From the NCBI GenBank assembly GCA_023248955.1, contig JAHFDP010000007.1:1-64000 (forward strand): a stretch of DNA of 64,000 nt, read 5' to 3'. A model generated the notes under the pieces. It worked only from the letters and a program-made list of their open reading frames with translations, did no database searches and was not told where the DNA came from. The position numbers and the translations under genes are program-made. Positions 1-7,764 of this stretch are shown here, in pieces (position 1 is the stretch's first letter; the number at the start of each line of letters is the position of its first letter). This DNA is from Deltaproteobacteria bacterium. GTDB taxonomy: Bacteria > Myxococcota > Myxococcia > Myxococcales > JAHFDP01.

Positions 1-2
1 AC

Positions 3-2465
3 GCGGATTGCGGCGGCGGCGGAACCTGCGGCTCCGGCTTCTGCACTTGCGACAGTTCGCACAAACTGTGCGGCACGCTCAATGCGTGCGTGGCAACCGG
101 CGTCTGCTGCACCGACAGTGACTGCAGCGGCGGCGGAAGCTGCGTCGGCGGGGCCTGCGTTTGCGACGGAACTCACAAATGGTGTGCCTCGCAAAATGCC
201 TGCATCGTTACCGCGGCCTGCTGCACCAGCGCGGATTGCGGAACGGGCGGCGCCTGCAACAACGGCGTCTGTGGCTGTGATTCGTCCCACAAGATGTGTC
301 CGGGAGCCTCGGTGTGCGTGGCCAAGTCGGCCTGCTGCACCGACAGCGACTGCAGCGGCGGCCAAGTCTGCTCGAACGGCGCGTGCGCTTGCGACAGTGC
401 ACACAAGTGGTGCACCGCGCAGAATGCCTGCATCGCCACCACCGCCTGTTGCACCGATGCGGATTGCGGAACGGGCGGCGCCTGCGCAAACGGCGTCTGC
501 GGCTGCGATTCGTCCCACAAGTTGTGTCCAGGCGCTTCAACGTGCGTGGCGAAAGCAGCTTGCTGCGTGGACGCGGATTGCAGCGGCGGCCAGATCTGCT
601 CGAACAGCGCGTGCGCCTGCGACAGTGCACACAAGTGGTGTACCTCGCAGGGGGCCTGCATTGGTGCCGCGGCCTGCTGCACCAGCGCGGATTGCGGCAG
701 TGGCGGTGCGTGCACGAACGGCGTCTGCGGCTGCGATTCGTCCCACAAGCTTTGCGGTTCCACCTGCGTCGCCAAAGCCGCCTGCTGTGTGGACGGCGAC
801 TGCAGCGGGGGCCAGGTCTGCTCGAGCGGCACGTGTGCCTGCGACAGTGCCCACAAATGGTGCACCGCGCAGAGTGCCTGCATCGCCAAAACGGCCTGTT
901 GCACCAGCGCGGATTGCGGCAGCGGCGGGTCATGCACGAACGGCGTTTGCGGCTGTGATTCGTCGCACAAGTTGTGCCCGGGATCCGCGGTTTGCGTCGC
1001 CCAGGCAGCCTGCTGCGCGGACAGCGACTGCGGCGGGGGACAAATTTGCACGAGCGGCGCATGTGCTTGCGACAGTGCCCATAAGTGGTGCGCCGCACAG
1101 AACGCCTGCATCGCGCTGACGGCCTGCTGCTCCAGCGCGGATTGCGGAACGGGCGGCGCCTGCGAAAACGGCGTTTGCGGCTGCGACGCCGCGCACAAAC
1201 GGTGCGGCGGCTCGGCGTTGTGCGTTCTGAAATCGGTCTGCTGCAGCGACAACGAGTGCGGCAGCGGCCAAGCCTGCACCAGCGGCGTTTGCGCGTGCGA
1301 TGGCGCGCACAAACATTGCCCCAACTCCACGGCCTGCCTGGCCACCGCCGCTTGCTGCTCCAACGCGGAATGCGGAACGGGCGGAACCTGCACCAGCGGC
1401 GCGTGCGGCTGCGACTCGTCGCACAAGCTGTGTCCGGGCTCGTCCGTGTGCGTCCTCAATGTGGTTTGCTGCACCGACAGCGATTGCGGCAGCGGCCAAG
1501 GTTGCACGAACGGCGTCTGCGCTTGCGACAGCACGCACAAGCAGTGCCCGGGCTCGACGGCGTGTGTGGCGAAGGACCTCTGCTGCGGCGACGCCGATTG
1601 CGGCAGCGGCGGAACCTGCTCTAACGGTGCCTGCGGCTGCGATGCCGCGCACAAAAAATGCCCGGGCTCGAATGTGTGCGTGAGCCAATCCGCCTGCTGC
1701 GCGGATAGCGATTGCGGCAGCGGCCAAGGTTGCACGAACGGCGTCTGCGCTTGCGACAGCACGCACAAGCAGTGCCCGGGCTCGACAGCGTGTGTGGCGA
1801 AGGACCTCTGCTGCGGCGACGCCGATTGCGGCAACGGCGGAACCTGCTCTAGCGGTGCCTGCGGCTGCGATGGCGCGCACAAAAAATGCCCGGGCTCGAA
1901 TGTGTGCGTGAGCCAATCCGCTTGCTGCACCGATAGCGCTTGCGGCAGCGGTCAAGCTTGCACGAGCGGTGCGTGCGTTTGCGACAGCGCACACAAACAG
2001 TGCCCGGTTTCCACGGCGTGCGTGGCCAAAGACACCTGCTGCGGCGATGCAGATTGCGGCAGCGGCGGAACGTGCGCCAGTGGGGCATGTGGCTGCGATA
2101 GCGCGCACAAAAAATGCCCAGGCTCGAATCTCTGCGTGGATCAATCCACCTGCTGCGCGGGCAGCAATTGCGGCGGACAAATCTGCACGAACAGCGTTTG
2201 CGCATGCGACAGCACACACAAATGGTGCCCCGCGCAGAGCGTCTGCATCGGCGTCGCAAGCTGTTGCTCGAGCGCGGATTGCAGCGCCGGCAACGACTGC
2301 ATCAACGGCGCATGCACGTCAACGGATGGCGCGACCGTTACTTTGCCTCCTCCTGGCAACGGGATCGCCGGCTGGTCCTGCGGTTGCAGTGCCGCTCGAC
2401 CGGGCGACGCGATGGCACTTCTCGCGCTGCTGATTTTCCTGCGCCCACGCCGGCGGCGATCATGA
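3..2465 (+). CDS. Cys-rich repeat surface protein with MYXO-CTERM tail (5' end outside window)
   Basis: The frame is open from the first base, so the N-terminus and signal peptide lie outside the window. What is visible is about 22 modules of 34-38 residues, each with a CC pair, a DCG.GG.C stretch, a CGCD or CACD turn and an HK.C step, so roughly one residue in six is Cys. Two module types alternate (CGCDSSHK.C and CACDSAHKWC), giving a super-repeat of about 73 residues. The C-terminus has a Cys-Gly-Cys turn, a hydrophobic helix (AMALLALLIFL) and an Arg-rich end, which is the layout of the MYXO-CTERM sorting signal; this implies export and surface anchoring. The stop overlaps the next start by ATGA, so the two genes are probably co-translated. 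Function is unknown; an extracellular disulfide-rich rod is an inference. Confidence 0.85.
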   Translation, partial: ADCGGGGTCGSGFCTCDSSHKLCGTLNACVATGVCCTDSDCSGGGSCVGGACVCDGTHKWCASQNACIVTAACCTSADCGTGGACNNGVCGCDSSHKMCPGASVCVAKSACCTDSDCSGGQVCSNGACACDSAHKWCTAQNACIATTACCTDADCGTGGACANGVCGCDSSHKLCPGASTCVAKAACCVDADCSGGQICSNSACACDSAHKWCTSQGACIGAAACCTSADCGSGGACTNGVCGCDSSHKLCGSTCVAKAACCVDGDCSGGQVCSSGTCACDSAHKWCTAQSACIAKTACCTSADCGSGGSCTNGVCGCDSSHKLCPGSAVCVAQAACCADSDCGGGQICTSGACACDSAHKWCAAQNACIALTACCSSADCGTGGACENGVCGCDAAHKRCGGSALCVLKSVCCSDNECGSGQACTSGVCACDGAHKHCPNSTACLATAACCSNAECGTGGTCTSGACGCDSSHKLCPGSSVCVLNVVCCTDSDCGSGQGCTNGVCACDSTHKQCPGSTACVAKDLCCGDADCGSGGTCSNGACGCDAAHKKCPGSNVCVSQSACCADSDCGSGQGCTNGVCACDSTHKQCPGSTACVAKDLCCGDADCGNGGTCSSGACGCDGAHKKCPGSNVCVSQSACCTDSACGSGQACTSGACVCDSAHKQCPVSTACVAKDTCCGDADCGSGGTCASGACGCDSAHKKCPGSNLCVDQSTCCAGSNCGGQICTNSVCACDSTHKWCPAQSVCIGVASCCSSADCSAGNDCINGACTSTDGATVTLPPPGNGIAGWSCGCSAARPGDAMALLALLIFLRPRRRRS

Positions 2466-3706
2466 ACGCATCCCGACTCACTCCCCCTCTTTTATCGGCA
2501 CTGCTGGTGCTTCACACCGCGGCGACGGTGCGCGCGGAGGAAGTCTCAGCACCCGACGATCCCTTTCACCTCGGCTTGGCCGTCTTTGGCGAGGGCGTGG
2601 CGCGCCGCGCTGGGCTGGAGGCCGAGCTTACCTACGCGCTCTTGCCGGCGATCGACGTTGGGCTGGGCGCCGCGCTCGGCCAGTACCGAGGCGGGTTTCT
2701 GCTCGGCTCGATGGAATTTACGCGTGCCATGGTCCGCCCATTTTTAGAGGTGCGTGGCGTCGGTTATCTCGTTCCCGAGGGCAGCGTTCTCGGTGGCGGC
2801 GTCGGTGTCGGCCTGCGCGGTCCAGCGCTCGGCGGTCGTGCGAAGGCGATCGTCGCCGGTGCTGCTTATGCCGCTCCCCGTGGCTACAACCAGTTCGCGG
2901 CGTTCTTGATGCTTGGTTACGAGTTCGGATTTGGATCGGCGCTTTTTGGTTTCAATCGTACGCCGCGTCCAGTCGCGGCGCCCACGGTTGCACGTCCCGC
3001 CGCGCCACCGGAGGAACCGCCGGCCGCAGAGACAGTCGCCGCGTCTGTCTCGACCGTACCGATCGATGTGCGCCCCGCCTCGCCCGCGCCTGGCGATGGA
3101 ACGTTGCGAGGGCAGGTCACCGATCTCAACGATCATCCGTTGGTGGCCGTGTTGCATCTCTCCAGCAGTGCCAAGACGCTGGGGCGCGATCTTCCAGCCT
3201 CGCCCGGATTCGAGGCGCGCCTCGGGCCAGGGACTTACGCGGTGGAGGTTGTTGCCAACGGTTATCTCGCTCGCGGGGGGACGCTAGAGATTCGCGCTGG
3301 GGAAACGCTCGTCCACGACTTCCAACTTAGGCCGGTGCCGGCCACCGCCGAGGCCGAGCTCACTGCGCAATCGATTCACATTCTTCACCCAATCCATTTC
3401 GCGTTTAACGAGTCGCGCATTCTCTCCGATTCCTTTGGTCTGCTCGATCAGGTGGCCGATATTTTGGTGCGCAAACAGGAAATCCAGGTGCGCATCGAAG
3501 GCAACACCGACGATGTGGGCGGCACGGCCTACAACCAACGGCTCTCGGAAAATCGGGCGCACTCCGTGCTCGAGTACCTCGTCGAGCGCGGCGTCGCACG
3601 GCATCGGCTTACGTCGATTGGTTATGGCAAGTCCCGGCCCCTCGAGCCCAACACCAGCGACGCCGCGCGGGCGCGCAACCGGCGTGTCGAATTTATCGTG
3701 CGGTAG
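2462..3706 (+). CDS. OmpA-family outer-membrane protein with regulatory-like domain
   Basis: A 414-aa exported protein. A signal peptide covers residues 1 to about 25 (ends TVRA-EE). The next ~160 residues are Gly-rich amphipathic strands like a small beta-barrel. A Pro/Ala linker follows, then a carboxypeptidase-regulatory-like fold (GTLRGQVTDLNDHPL to the end of an FQLRPV strand). The last ~110 residues are an OmpA C-terminal peptidoglycan-binding domain, with the typical IEGNTDDVGG, NQRLSENRA and ARNRRVEF motifs. I chose the ATG that overlaps the upstream stop (ATGA); longer starts would run through the upstream gene. It likely tethers the outer membrane to peptidoglycan. The neighbouring caspase-like gene overlaps its 3' end, suggesting a shared transcript. 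Confidence 0.85.
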   Translation: MNASRLTPPLLSALLVLHTAATVRAEEVSAPDDPFHLGLAVFGEGVARRAGLEAELTYALLPAIDVGLGAALGQYRGGFLLGSMEFTRAMVRPFLEVRGVGYLVPEGSVLGGGVGVGLRGPALGGRAKAIVAGAAYAAPRGYNQFAAFLMLGYEFGFGSALFGFNRTPRPVAAPTVARPAAPPEEPPAAETVAASVSTVPIDVRPASPAPGDGTLRGQVTDLNDHPLVAVLHLSSSAKTLGRDLPASPGFEARLGPGTYAVEVVANGYLARGGTLEIRAGETLVHDFQLRPVPATAEAELTAQSIHILHPIHFAFNESRILSDSFGLLDQVADILVRKQEIQVRIEGNTDDVGGTAYNQRLSENRAHSVLEYLVERGVARHRLTSIGYGKSRPLEPNTSDAARARNRRVEFIVR

Positions 3707-5594
3707 GTTCCCCTCCCTGCCAAAGGGAAGGGGAAAGAGCGTCGCGCTGGTCGCCGCGATTCTCTGCTGCGCGTCGGCGCAAGCCGAAGAACGATTCGCG
3801 CTGCTGATTGGCGCCAACGCAGGCTGGTCCAACGATCGCCCGTTGCGCCACGCTGAAACCGATGCCGAGCGGGTGCGCAACGTTTTGGTCGAATTGGGCG
3901 GCTTTCCCGCCGACCGCACGGAGCTCTTGCGCGATCCCACCACTGCGGATGTCCGTGCCAGCCTCCGTCGCCTGGCGGCCGTGCTGCGCGGGCAGACGTC
4001 GCCGTCGCTCGTTGTCGTCTACTACTCGGGCCACGCCGACGAGCGCTTTCTGCACCTGCGCGGCGAGACGCTTTCGCTCGACGAAGTTTACGAAACCTTG
4101 CGCGATCTGCCGGCCACCGTCCGCGTCGGCATTTTCGACGCTTGCCGTTCGGGCTCGATCATTGCTGCGAAGGGCGGCCGTCCGGTGGCACGCTTCGAGG
4201 TGAAAGTCGTCGATGACCTCGCGGTGAGCGGCGTCGCCGTGCTCACCTCTAGCGGCGCCGACGAGCTGGCGCAGGAGACGCGCACGCTGGCCGGATCGGT
4301 CTTCACGCACCACCTCGTGTCGGGCCTGCGCGGTGCGGCGGATGCCAACCACGACGCTCAGGTGACGCTGGCCGAGGCCTACCGCTATGCACACGCGCGC
4401 ACGGAGGCGGACACCGCGGGGAGCCTCGTTCCGCAGCGGCCGGCGTTTCGCTACGAGCTGCGCGGGCAGGGCGAAGTGGTGCTGACGCACGATCAAAAAA
4501 CCGCGGCCACGTTGGTGCTTCCGCGTGGCGATGGCGAGCGCTACGTGGTGGTCGATCCCAACGAGTGGCAGCTCTTCGCCGAGGCGCGCACGACGAAAGA
4601 TCACGCGCAAGCGCTGGAACTTTTGCCCGGCGCCTACCATGTGAAGCAGCTCTTTCCGGATCGGCTCGGCGTGGCAGAAGTTTCGCTCTCCGCGGGCCAG
4701 CGGCTGGAGGTTGCCTCGCTTGCGTTTTCGCCGCGGCCCCTTTCGGCGGGGTTGCTCAAGGGCCGGCCGCTGGACAGCGATCCCGAGGAGCTTCGCCTCT
4801 GGCAGCGCGGCGAAGCCTTGCGGCTCCTCGCCTCCGATGAGGCCGGCGCGGCGCTGGCGATCTTCGACAAACTCCTGGCCGCGCGCCCCGATGATCGGGG
4901 AAGCCTGCGGGGACGCGGTCGCGCGCTGGTGCGGCTGGCCGAAGCTTATGCGCGCGTTGGCGATCACGAAGCGGAGCGCAAGTCGCTCAAGAGCGCGCTC
5001 TCGGCCGATCCGTCACTCTCGGAAGATCCCGATTTTCAGAGCTGGTATCGCCGGCTTGCGGAGCTGGAAGCGGTCCAGCAGCGGCAAGAGGAAATTCACG
5101 CCGCGGTCGAAGAAGAGATCGCCAAAAATCCGCGACTGTTGCGCAAGTGGGGCGTCGGCGGCGAGCTCATCAGCACGCGCGGCGCGATGGGGATCGTCGG
5201 CAACTACATCTACCGTTCCATCTGGTTTCCCAGTGTGATGATCGACTTGCCGGGTCCCGGTCTCGATCTCTCGCTGCGCCTGGTGCCGATATCTTTTAAG
5301 TGGAGTCCATTCATTGGCGCAGGCGCGCATGTCGGATTGAGGACGCCGTCGAAAAGCACCTCCGGTGGCTTGACGACGACCACGGACAAGAAAAACGGAA
5401 CCACGCCGGCGACTTCGCAATACGGCTACGACGAAATCTTCAGCCGCAGCGCCCATGTCGACGTCGGTATTCAGTATTTCGGTCCATCGGGATTTGCGAC
5501 GGAGTTTGGCCTCGGGCTCATCGTTTTCCCGGGGCAAAGTGCACCGCTGGATTGGCTGGTGCTGCCGCAGTTCAACGCGGGTTGGTATTTTTGA
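3684..5594 (+). CDS. Caspase-like (peptidase C14) protein with TPR-like and C-terminal beta-barrel regions
   Basis: About 636 aa if it starts at the GTG chosen here, which overlaps the OmpA-like gene by 23 bp; a start slightly downstream is possible because a purine-rich AGGGGAAAG lies there. Residues 1-34 look like a signal peptide (hydrophobic ALVAAILCCASAQA). Residues 37 to about 260 are a caspase/metacaspase domain with the His of YYSGHAD (about 117) and the Cys of IFDACRSG (about 154), so the catalytic dyad is intact. Helical repeat sequence of TPR type spans about 360-470. The last ~150 residues are alternating strands ending in Trp-Tyr-Phe, as in outer-membrane barrels. The substrate is unknown. 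Its end overlaps tail-to-tail (23 bp) with an anti-sigma gene on the other strand, a context that suggests signalling from the envelope. The fusion of protease and barrel is unusual. Confidence 0.85.
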   Translation: MSNLSCGRFPSLPKGRGKSVALVAAILCCASAQAEERFALLIGANAGWSNDRPLRHAETDAERVRNVLVELGGFPADRTELLRDPTTADVRASLRRLAAVLRGQTSPSLVVVYYSGHADERFLHLRGETLSLDEVYETLRDLPATVRVGIFDACRSGSIIAAKGGRPVARFEVKVVDDLAVSGVAVLTSSGADELAQETRTLAGSVFTHHLVSGLRGAADANHDAQVTLAEAYRYAHARTEADTAGSLVPQRPAFRYELRGQGEVVLTHDQKTAATLVLPRGDGERYVVVDPNEWQLFAEARTTKDHAQALELLPGAYHVKQLFPDRLGVAEVSLSAGQRLEVASLAFSPRPLSAGLLKGRPLDSDPEELRLWQRGEALRLLASDEAGAALAIFDKLLAARPDDRGSLRGRGRALVRLAEAYARVGDHEAERKSLKSALSADPSLSEDPDFQSWYRRLAELEAVQQRQEEIHAAVEEEIAKNPRLLRKWGVGGELISTRGAMGIVGNYIYRSIWFPSVMIDLPGPGLDLSLRLVPISFKWSPFIGAGAHVGLRTPSKSTSGGLTTTTDKKNGTTPATSQYGYDEIFSRSAHVDVGIQYFGPSGFATEFGLGLIVFPGQSAPLDWLVLPQFNAGWYF

Positions 5595-6264
5595 CAAGCC
5601 GTACGTGCCCCACCGCTACGCCAGGCAGCGCCTGCTCTAGCGGCTGGCCGCCTCGGAGCGCGGCGGTTGCCGCTGCCAGCGAAAAAGGCGCGCTGCTGAT
5701 GATCGCGTAGAGATCCTCGCTGACGCCGGCGGCATCGAGCTCGATGGCATCGGGCAGGAGCGGATCGCGCGGATCGTAGCGCTTGGCCGCGCTGGCGCCG
5801 AAGGGCGCGTAGACGGTCACCGCGCCAGTTGAATCACGCCCGATCACCGCCACAAACCCCGCGGCTGGCGCGGTCACTTGAAAGCGAATCTGATCGCCGG
5901 CTGCGAGGTGATCCTCTGGCCCCAAACGAACGGTTACCGCGCCCCGTTTGGCGTACACCACCAGGCTGACGCCGCCTTTGATGGTGGTCGCCTCCTCTCG
6001 GCTGGGTACCAGAACGAGCGCGGCCAGCGCGGCCGCGGGAACCGCCAGGAGCGAAAAGAGCCAGCGCCGCCGCCGCTGCGACGTCAGGCGATCGACCACA
6101 GGTCCGGGAGGATGTTGCAAGAGAAAAGCAGCGCTGTCGGCCCGAAGATCGGCCAGCCGAGCGCGATCGATGTCCGAGCGCTGGAGCGTGGCTTCGAGCT
6201 CGGCGCGCAACGCCGTCGGAAGATCGTTCGCCAAGTAGCGTTCCAGCAGCGCGTCCGGAATCAT
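5572..6264 (-). CDS. Membrane anti-sigma factor with DUF4384-like periplasmic domain
   Basis: A 230-aa protein whose ATG overlaps the sigma gene stop (ATGA), the usual arrangement of sigma/anti-sigma pairs. Residues 1-60 are helical and start with an LLERYLANDLP motif common in zinc-free anti-sigma N-termini. A QRRRRW cluster precedes one membrane segment at about 68-86, which by the positive-inside rule puts the N-terminus in the cytoplasm and residues 90-230 in the periplasm. The periplasmic part resembles the DUF4384 family (VVYAKRGA, GDQIRFQV, GFVAVIGRD, DLYAIISSAPF). Its gene ends inside the end of the convergent caspase-like gene. I infer that it holds the adjacent sigma factor until an envelope signal or proteolysis releases it; the trigger is not visible. 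Confidence 0.75.
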   Translation of the reverse strand: MIPDALLERYLANDLPTALRAELEATLQRSDIDRARLADLRADSAAFLLQHPPGPVVDRLTSQRRRRWLFSLLAVPAAALAALVLVPSREEATTIKGGVSLVVYAKRGAVTVRLGPEDHLAAGDQIRFQVTAPAAGFVAVIGRDSTGAVTVYAPFGASAAKRYDPRDPLLPDAIELDAAGVSEDLYAIISSAPFSLAAATAALRGGQPLEQALPGVAVGHVRLVKNTNPR

Positions 6265-6806
6265 GCCGCCCTCTCGAGCTGCACGCTGCGTTTCTGCGCC
6301 CGCGCCGCGAAATCCGCCAGCATCTTGCCCACCGTCTTGCGCGACAGATCGAGCGTCTGTCCCACTTCTTGTGTGGTGTAGCCTTCCACGAAGTAGAGCA
6401 GCGCCGCCGTCATGACGTCCGCGCGCTCGCCCTTGGTGAGAATCGCCAGGTCGCGGGCCGCTTCAACGCGCCGCGCACCGCCCGTTTGCCCATCGGCGCC
6501 GCGCTCGATTTCGCGCTGCGCTTCGTCTCGGTCCTCTTCGGTGGGCAGCGAGAGACGTACCGTGCCTGACCAGCGTGCCGTGTGCCGAATCTTGTCCAAG
6601 GCCTTGTGGGTCGCGATTTGGTAGAGCATCGCGAAGGGTGAAGCGGCAGTTGCGAGGAGATTCTGTTCGCGCAGCGCGGCCATGAACGTCTCCTGCAAAA
6701 TATCCAGCGCCTCTTGCTCGTCGCCGACCAGCGTTTTGGCGCGACGAAAAATGGCCGGTCCGAACCGCTTGTAAGCTTCTGCAAGCTCCGCGTTCGGACC
6801 GGCCAT
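6261..6806 (-). CDS. RNA polymerase sigma-70 family (ECF-type) sigma factor
   Basis: A 181-aa protein with a region 2 helix set (RFGPAIFRRAKTLVGDEQEALDILQETFMAAL) typical of ECF sigma factors, and a region 4 helix-turn-helix near the C-terminus (YTTQEVGQTLDLSRKTVGKML). No sigma region 1.1 or 3 is present. It lies 13 bp downstream of the small outer-membrane protein gene and overlaps the anti-sigma gene by 4 bp, so all three are probably one operon. Which ECF group it belongs to and which promoters it reads cannot be told from this sequence. Confidence 0.9.
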   Translation of the reverse strand: MAGPNAELAEAYKRFGPAIFRRAKTLVGDEQEALDILQETFMAALREQNLLATAASPFAMLYQIATHKALDKIRHTARWSGTVRLSLPTEEDRDEAQREIERGADGQTGGARRVEAARDLAILTKGERADVMTAALLYFVEGYTTQEVGQTLDLSRKTVGKMLADFAARAQKRSVQLERAA

Positions 6807-6819
6807 GACCGCAACTTAG

Positions 6820-7410
6820 TTAAAGAATCGAATAACCTCCAGAGAGGCCGACGATGAATCCGCCCGGCTCCAGGATGTCCATCACGCCCTTGGTCAGACC
6901 GGTCACCGCGCCGCCGCCGTCATACGAATAGTTGGTGTCGCTGCCCAACTTGAGGCCGTAGCCCGCGCGCAACGCCAGCCACCCGGCAACGCCCAGCCGG
7001 ATGCGGTAGCCGAGCGAAGCATTGACCGTTGCGGTCATCTCCTCGTTGATTTTGCGTGTGACCCCGTTCTCGGTGGAGGAGGCGGTCGAGCCGAGGTTGA
7101 TGCTGGAGCCGGCTTCGATAAAGAGCCCGGCGGTGTTGACGCCGAACGGATAGAGGCGGAGCTGCGGCGTCGCCTTGTAGCCCCAAGCGCCGCTGCCCGC
7201 GCCCAGGCCCACCGAGAGCCAATCGAAGAGGCGGTAGTCGGCCTCAACGCCGTAAACACCGCCGGGATTGTTGAGCCCGCCGCTCACGCCCAAATCGAGA
7301 TGGGGGACCGGAGGACGCGCGGCCGGTTCGTCGGCCCGAGCGGTGGAATTGACGGCGACGAGCGCGATCAGCGCGGAAGCGAGGATGGTGCGAAACGAGG
7401 TGCGGGTCAT
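6820..7410 (-). CDS. Small outer-membrane beta-barrel protein
   Basis: A 196-aa protein with a signal peptide (cleavage near STARA-DEP, residue 26) and Gly/aromatic-rich alternating strands, including LDWLSVGLGAGSGAWGY-like and LGYRIRLGVAGWLALRAGYGL segments, ending in a short hydrophobic strand (GGYSIL). A clear AAGGAG ribosome site sits 8 bp before the ATG. It is the first gene of an operon with a sigma and anti-sigma pair, so it may be part of the sensed or regulated envelope state. The family is not recognised beyond generic outer-membrane-barrel features. Confidence 0.7.
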   Translation of the reverse strand: MTRTSFRTILASALIALVAVNSTARADEPAARPPVPHLDLGVSGGLNNPGGVYGVEADYRLFDWLSVGLGAGSGAWGYKATPQLRLYPFGVNTAGLFIEAGSSINLGSTASSTENGVTRKINEEMTATVNASLGYRIRLGVAGWLALRAGYGLKLGSDTNYSYDGGGAVTGLTKGVMDILEPGGFIVGLSGGYSIL

Positions 7411-7764
7411 GTGTTGCTCCTTGGGTTGGCGGCTCTCAAGCCGCTGGGTTCATTTCAATAGTCGTTTGGGGTGGATTTTCCGGGAACCGTCCGAAAAAGA
7501 GACGCAATCCGAACATTGTTTTGTTGCGCGACATTTCTAGCTGTCCGGGATGTATCCACCCCCCGACAAAACTCGTTGAACTTGTGGCTTGCTTTTTTAA
7601 CCGTTCAGTCTGTCATGGCCGGGCTTGACCCGGCCATCCACGAGGATTTCGATGCACGTGGATGGCCTCCCCGGGCTTGACCCGGGGATCAGCGGCCGGC
7701 CATGACGACTGGTGTGCCGGACTGAACGGATACGCTTTTTTTAACCTCCGGGAGCGCCCACCTG
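7411..7764. other. Non-coding gap between divergent genes
   Basis: These 354 bases separate the leftward outer-membrane-protein operon from the rightward protease gene and must hold both promoters. I see no protein gene. The right half is occupied by one copy of a hairpin-rich dispersed repeat, and a GGGAG ribosome site precedes the protease ATG. The left part is comparatively AT-rich, with a run around 7441-7600, but I could not assign promoter boxes with confidence. Confidence 0.6.
7606..7728. repeat. Dispersed hairpin-rich intergenic repeat, copy 1 of 3
   Basis: The copy contains successive hairpins: GGCCGGGCTTGACCCGGCC, then ATCCACGAGG...GTGGAT around an AATTTCGATG-like loop, then further GGCCGG arms. 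It is bounded by GTCATGGCC and its complement GGCCATGAC, with TTCAGTC and GACTGAA-like outer ends. The same modules recur at 11403-11525 and inside 53329-53496, always outside genes. The element has no coding capacity and resembles REP-type or MITE-like palindromic repeats. Confidence 0.8.

Noticed and set aside
173-1930. Long antisense open frame of 585 codons opposite the Cys-rich protein
   Set aside because: It exists because Cys- and Gly-rich repeat codons give few stops on the complement; the sense strand has the ordered modules and sorting tail.
90-2400. CRISPR-like periodic DNA
   Set aside because: The repeats are coding, imperfect and without unique spacers; they are protein modules.
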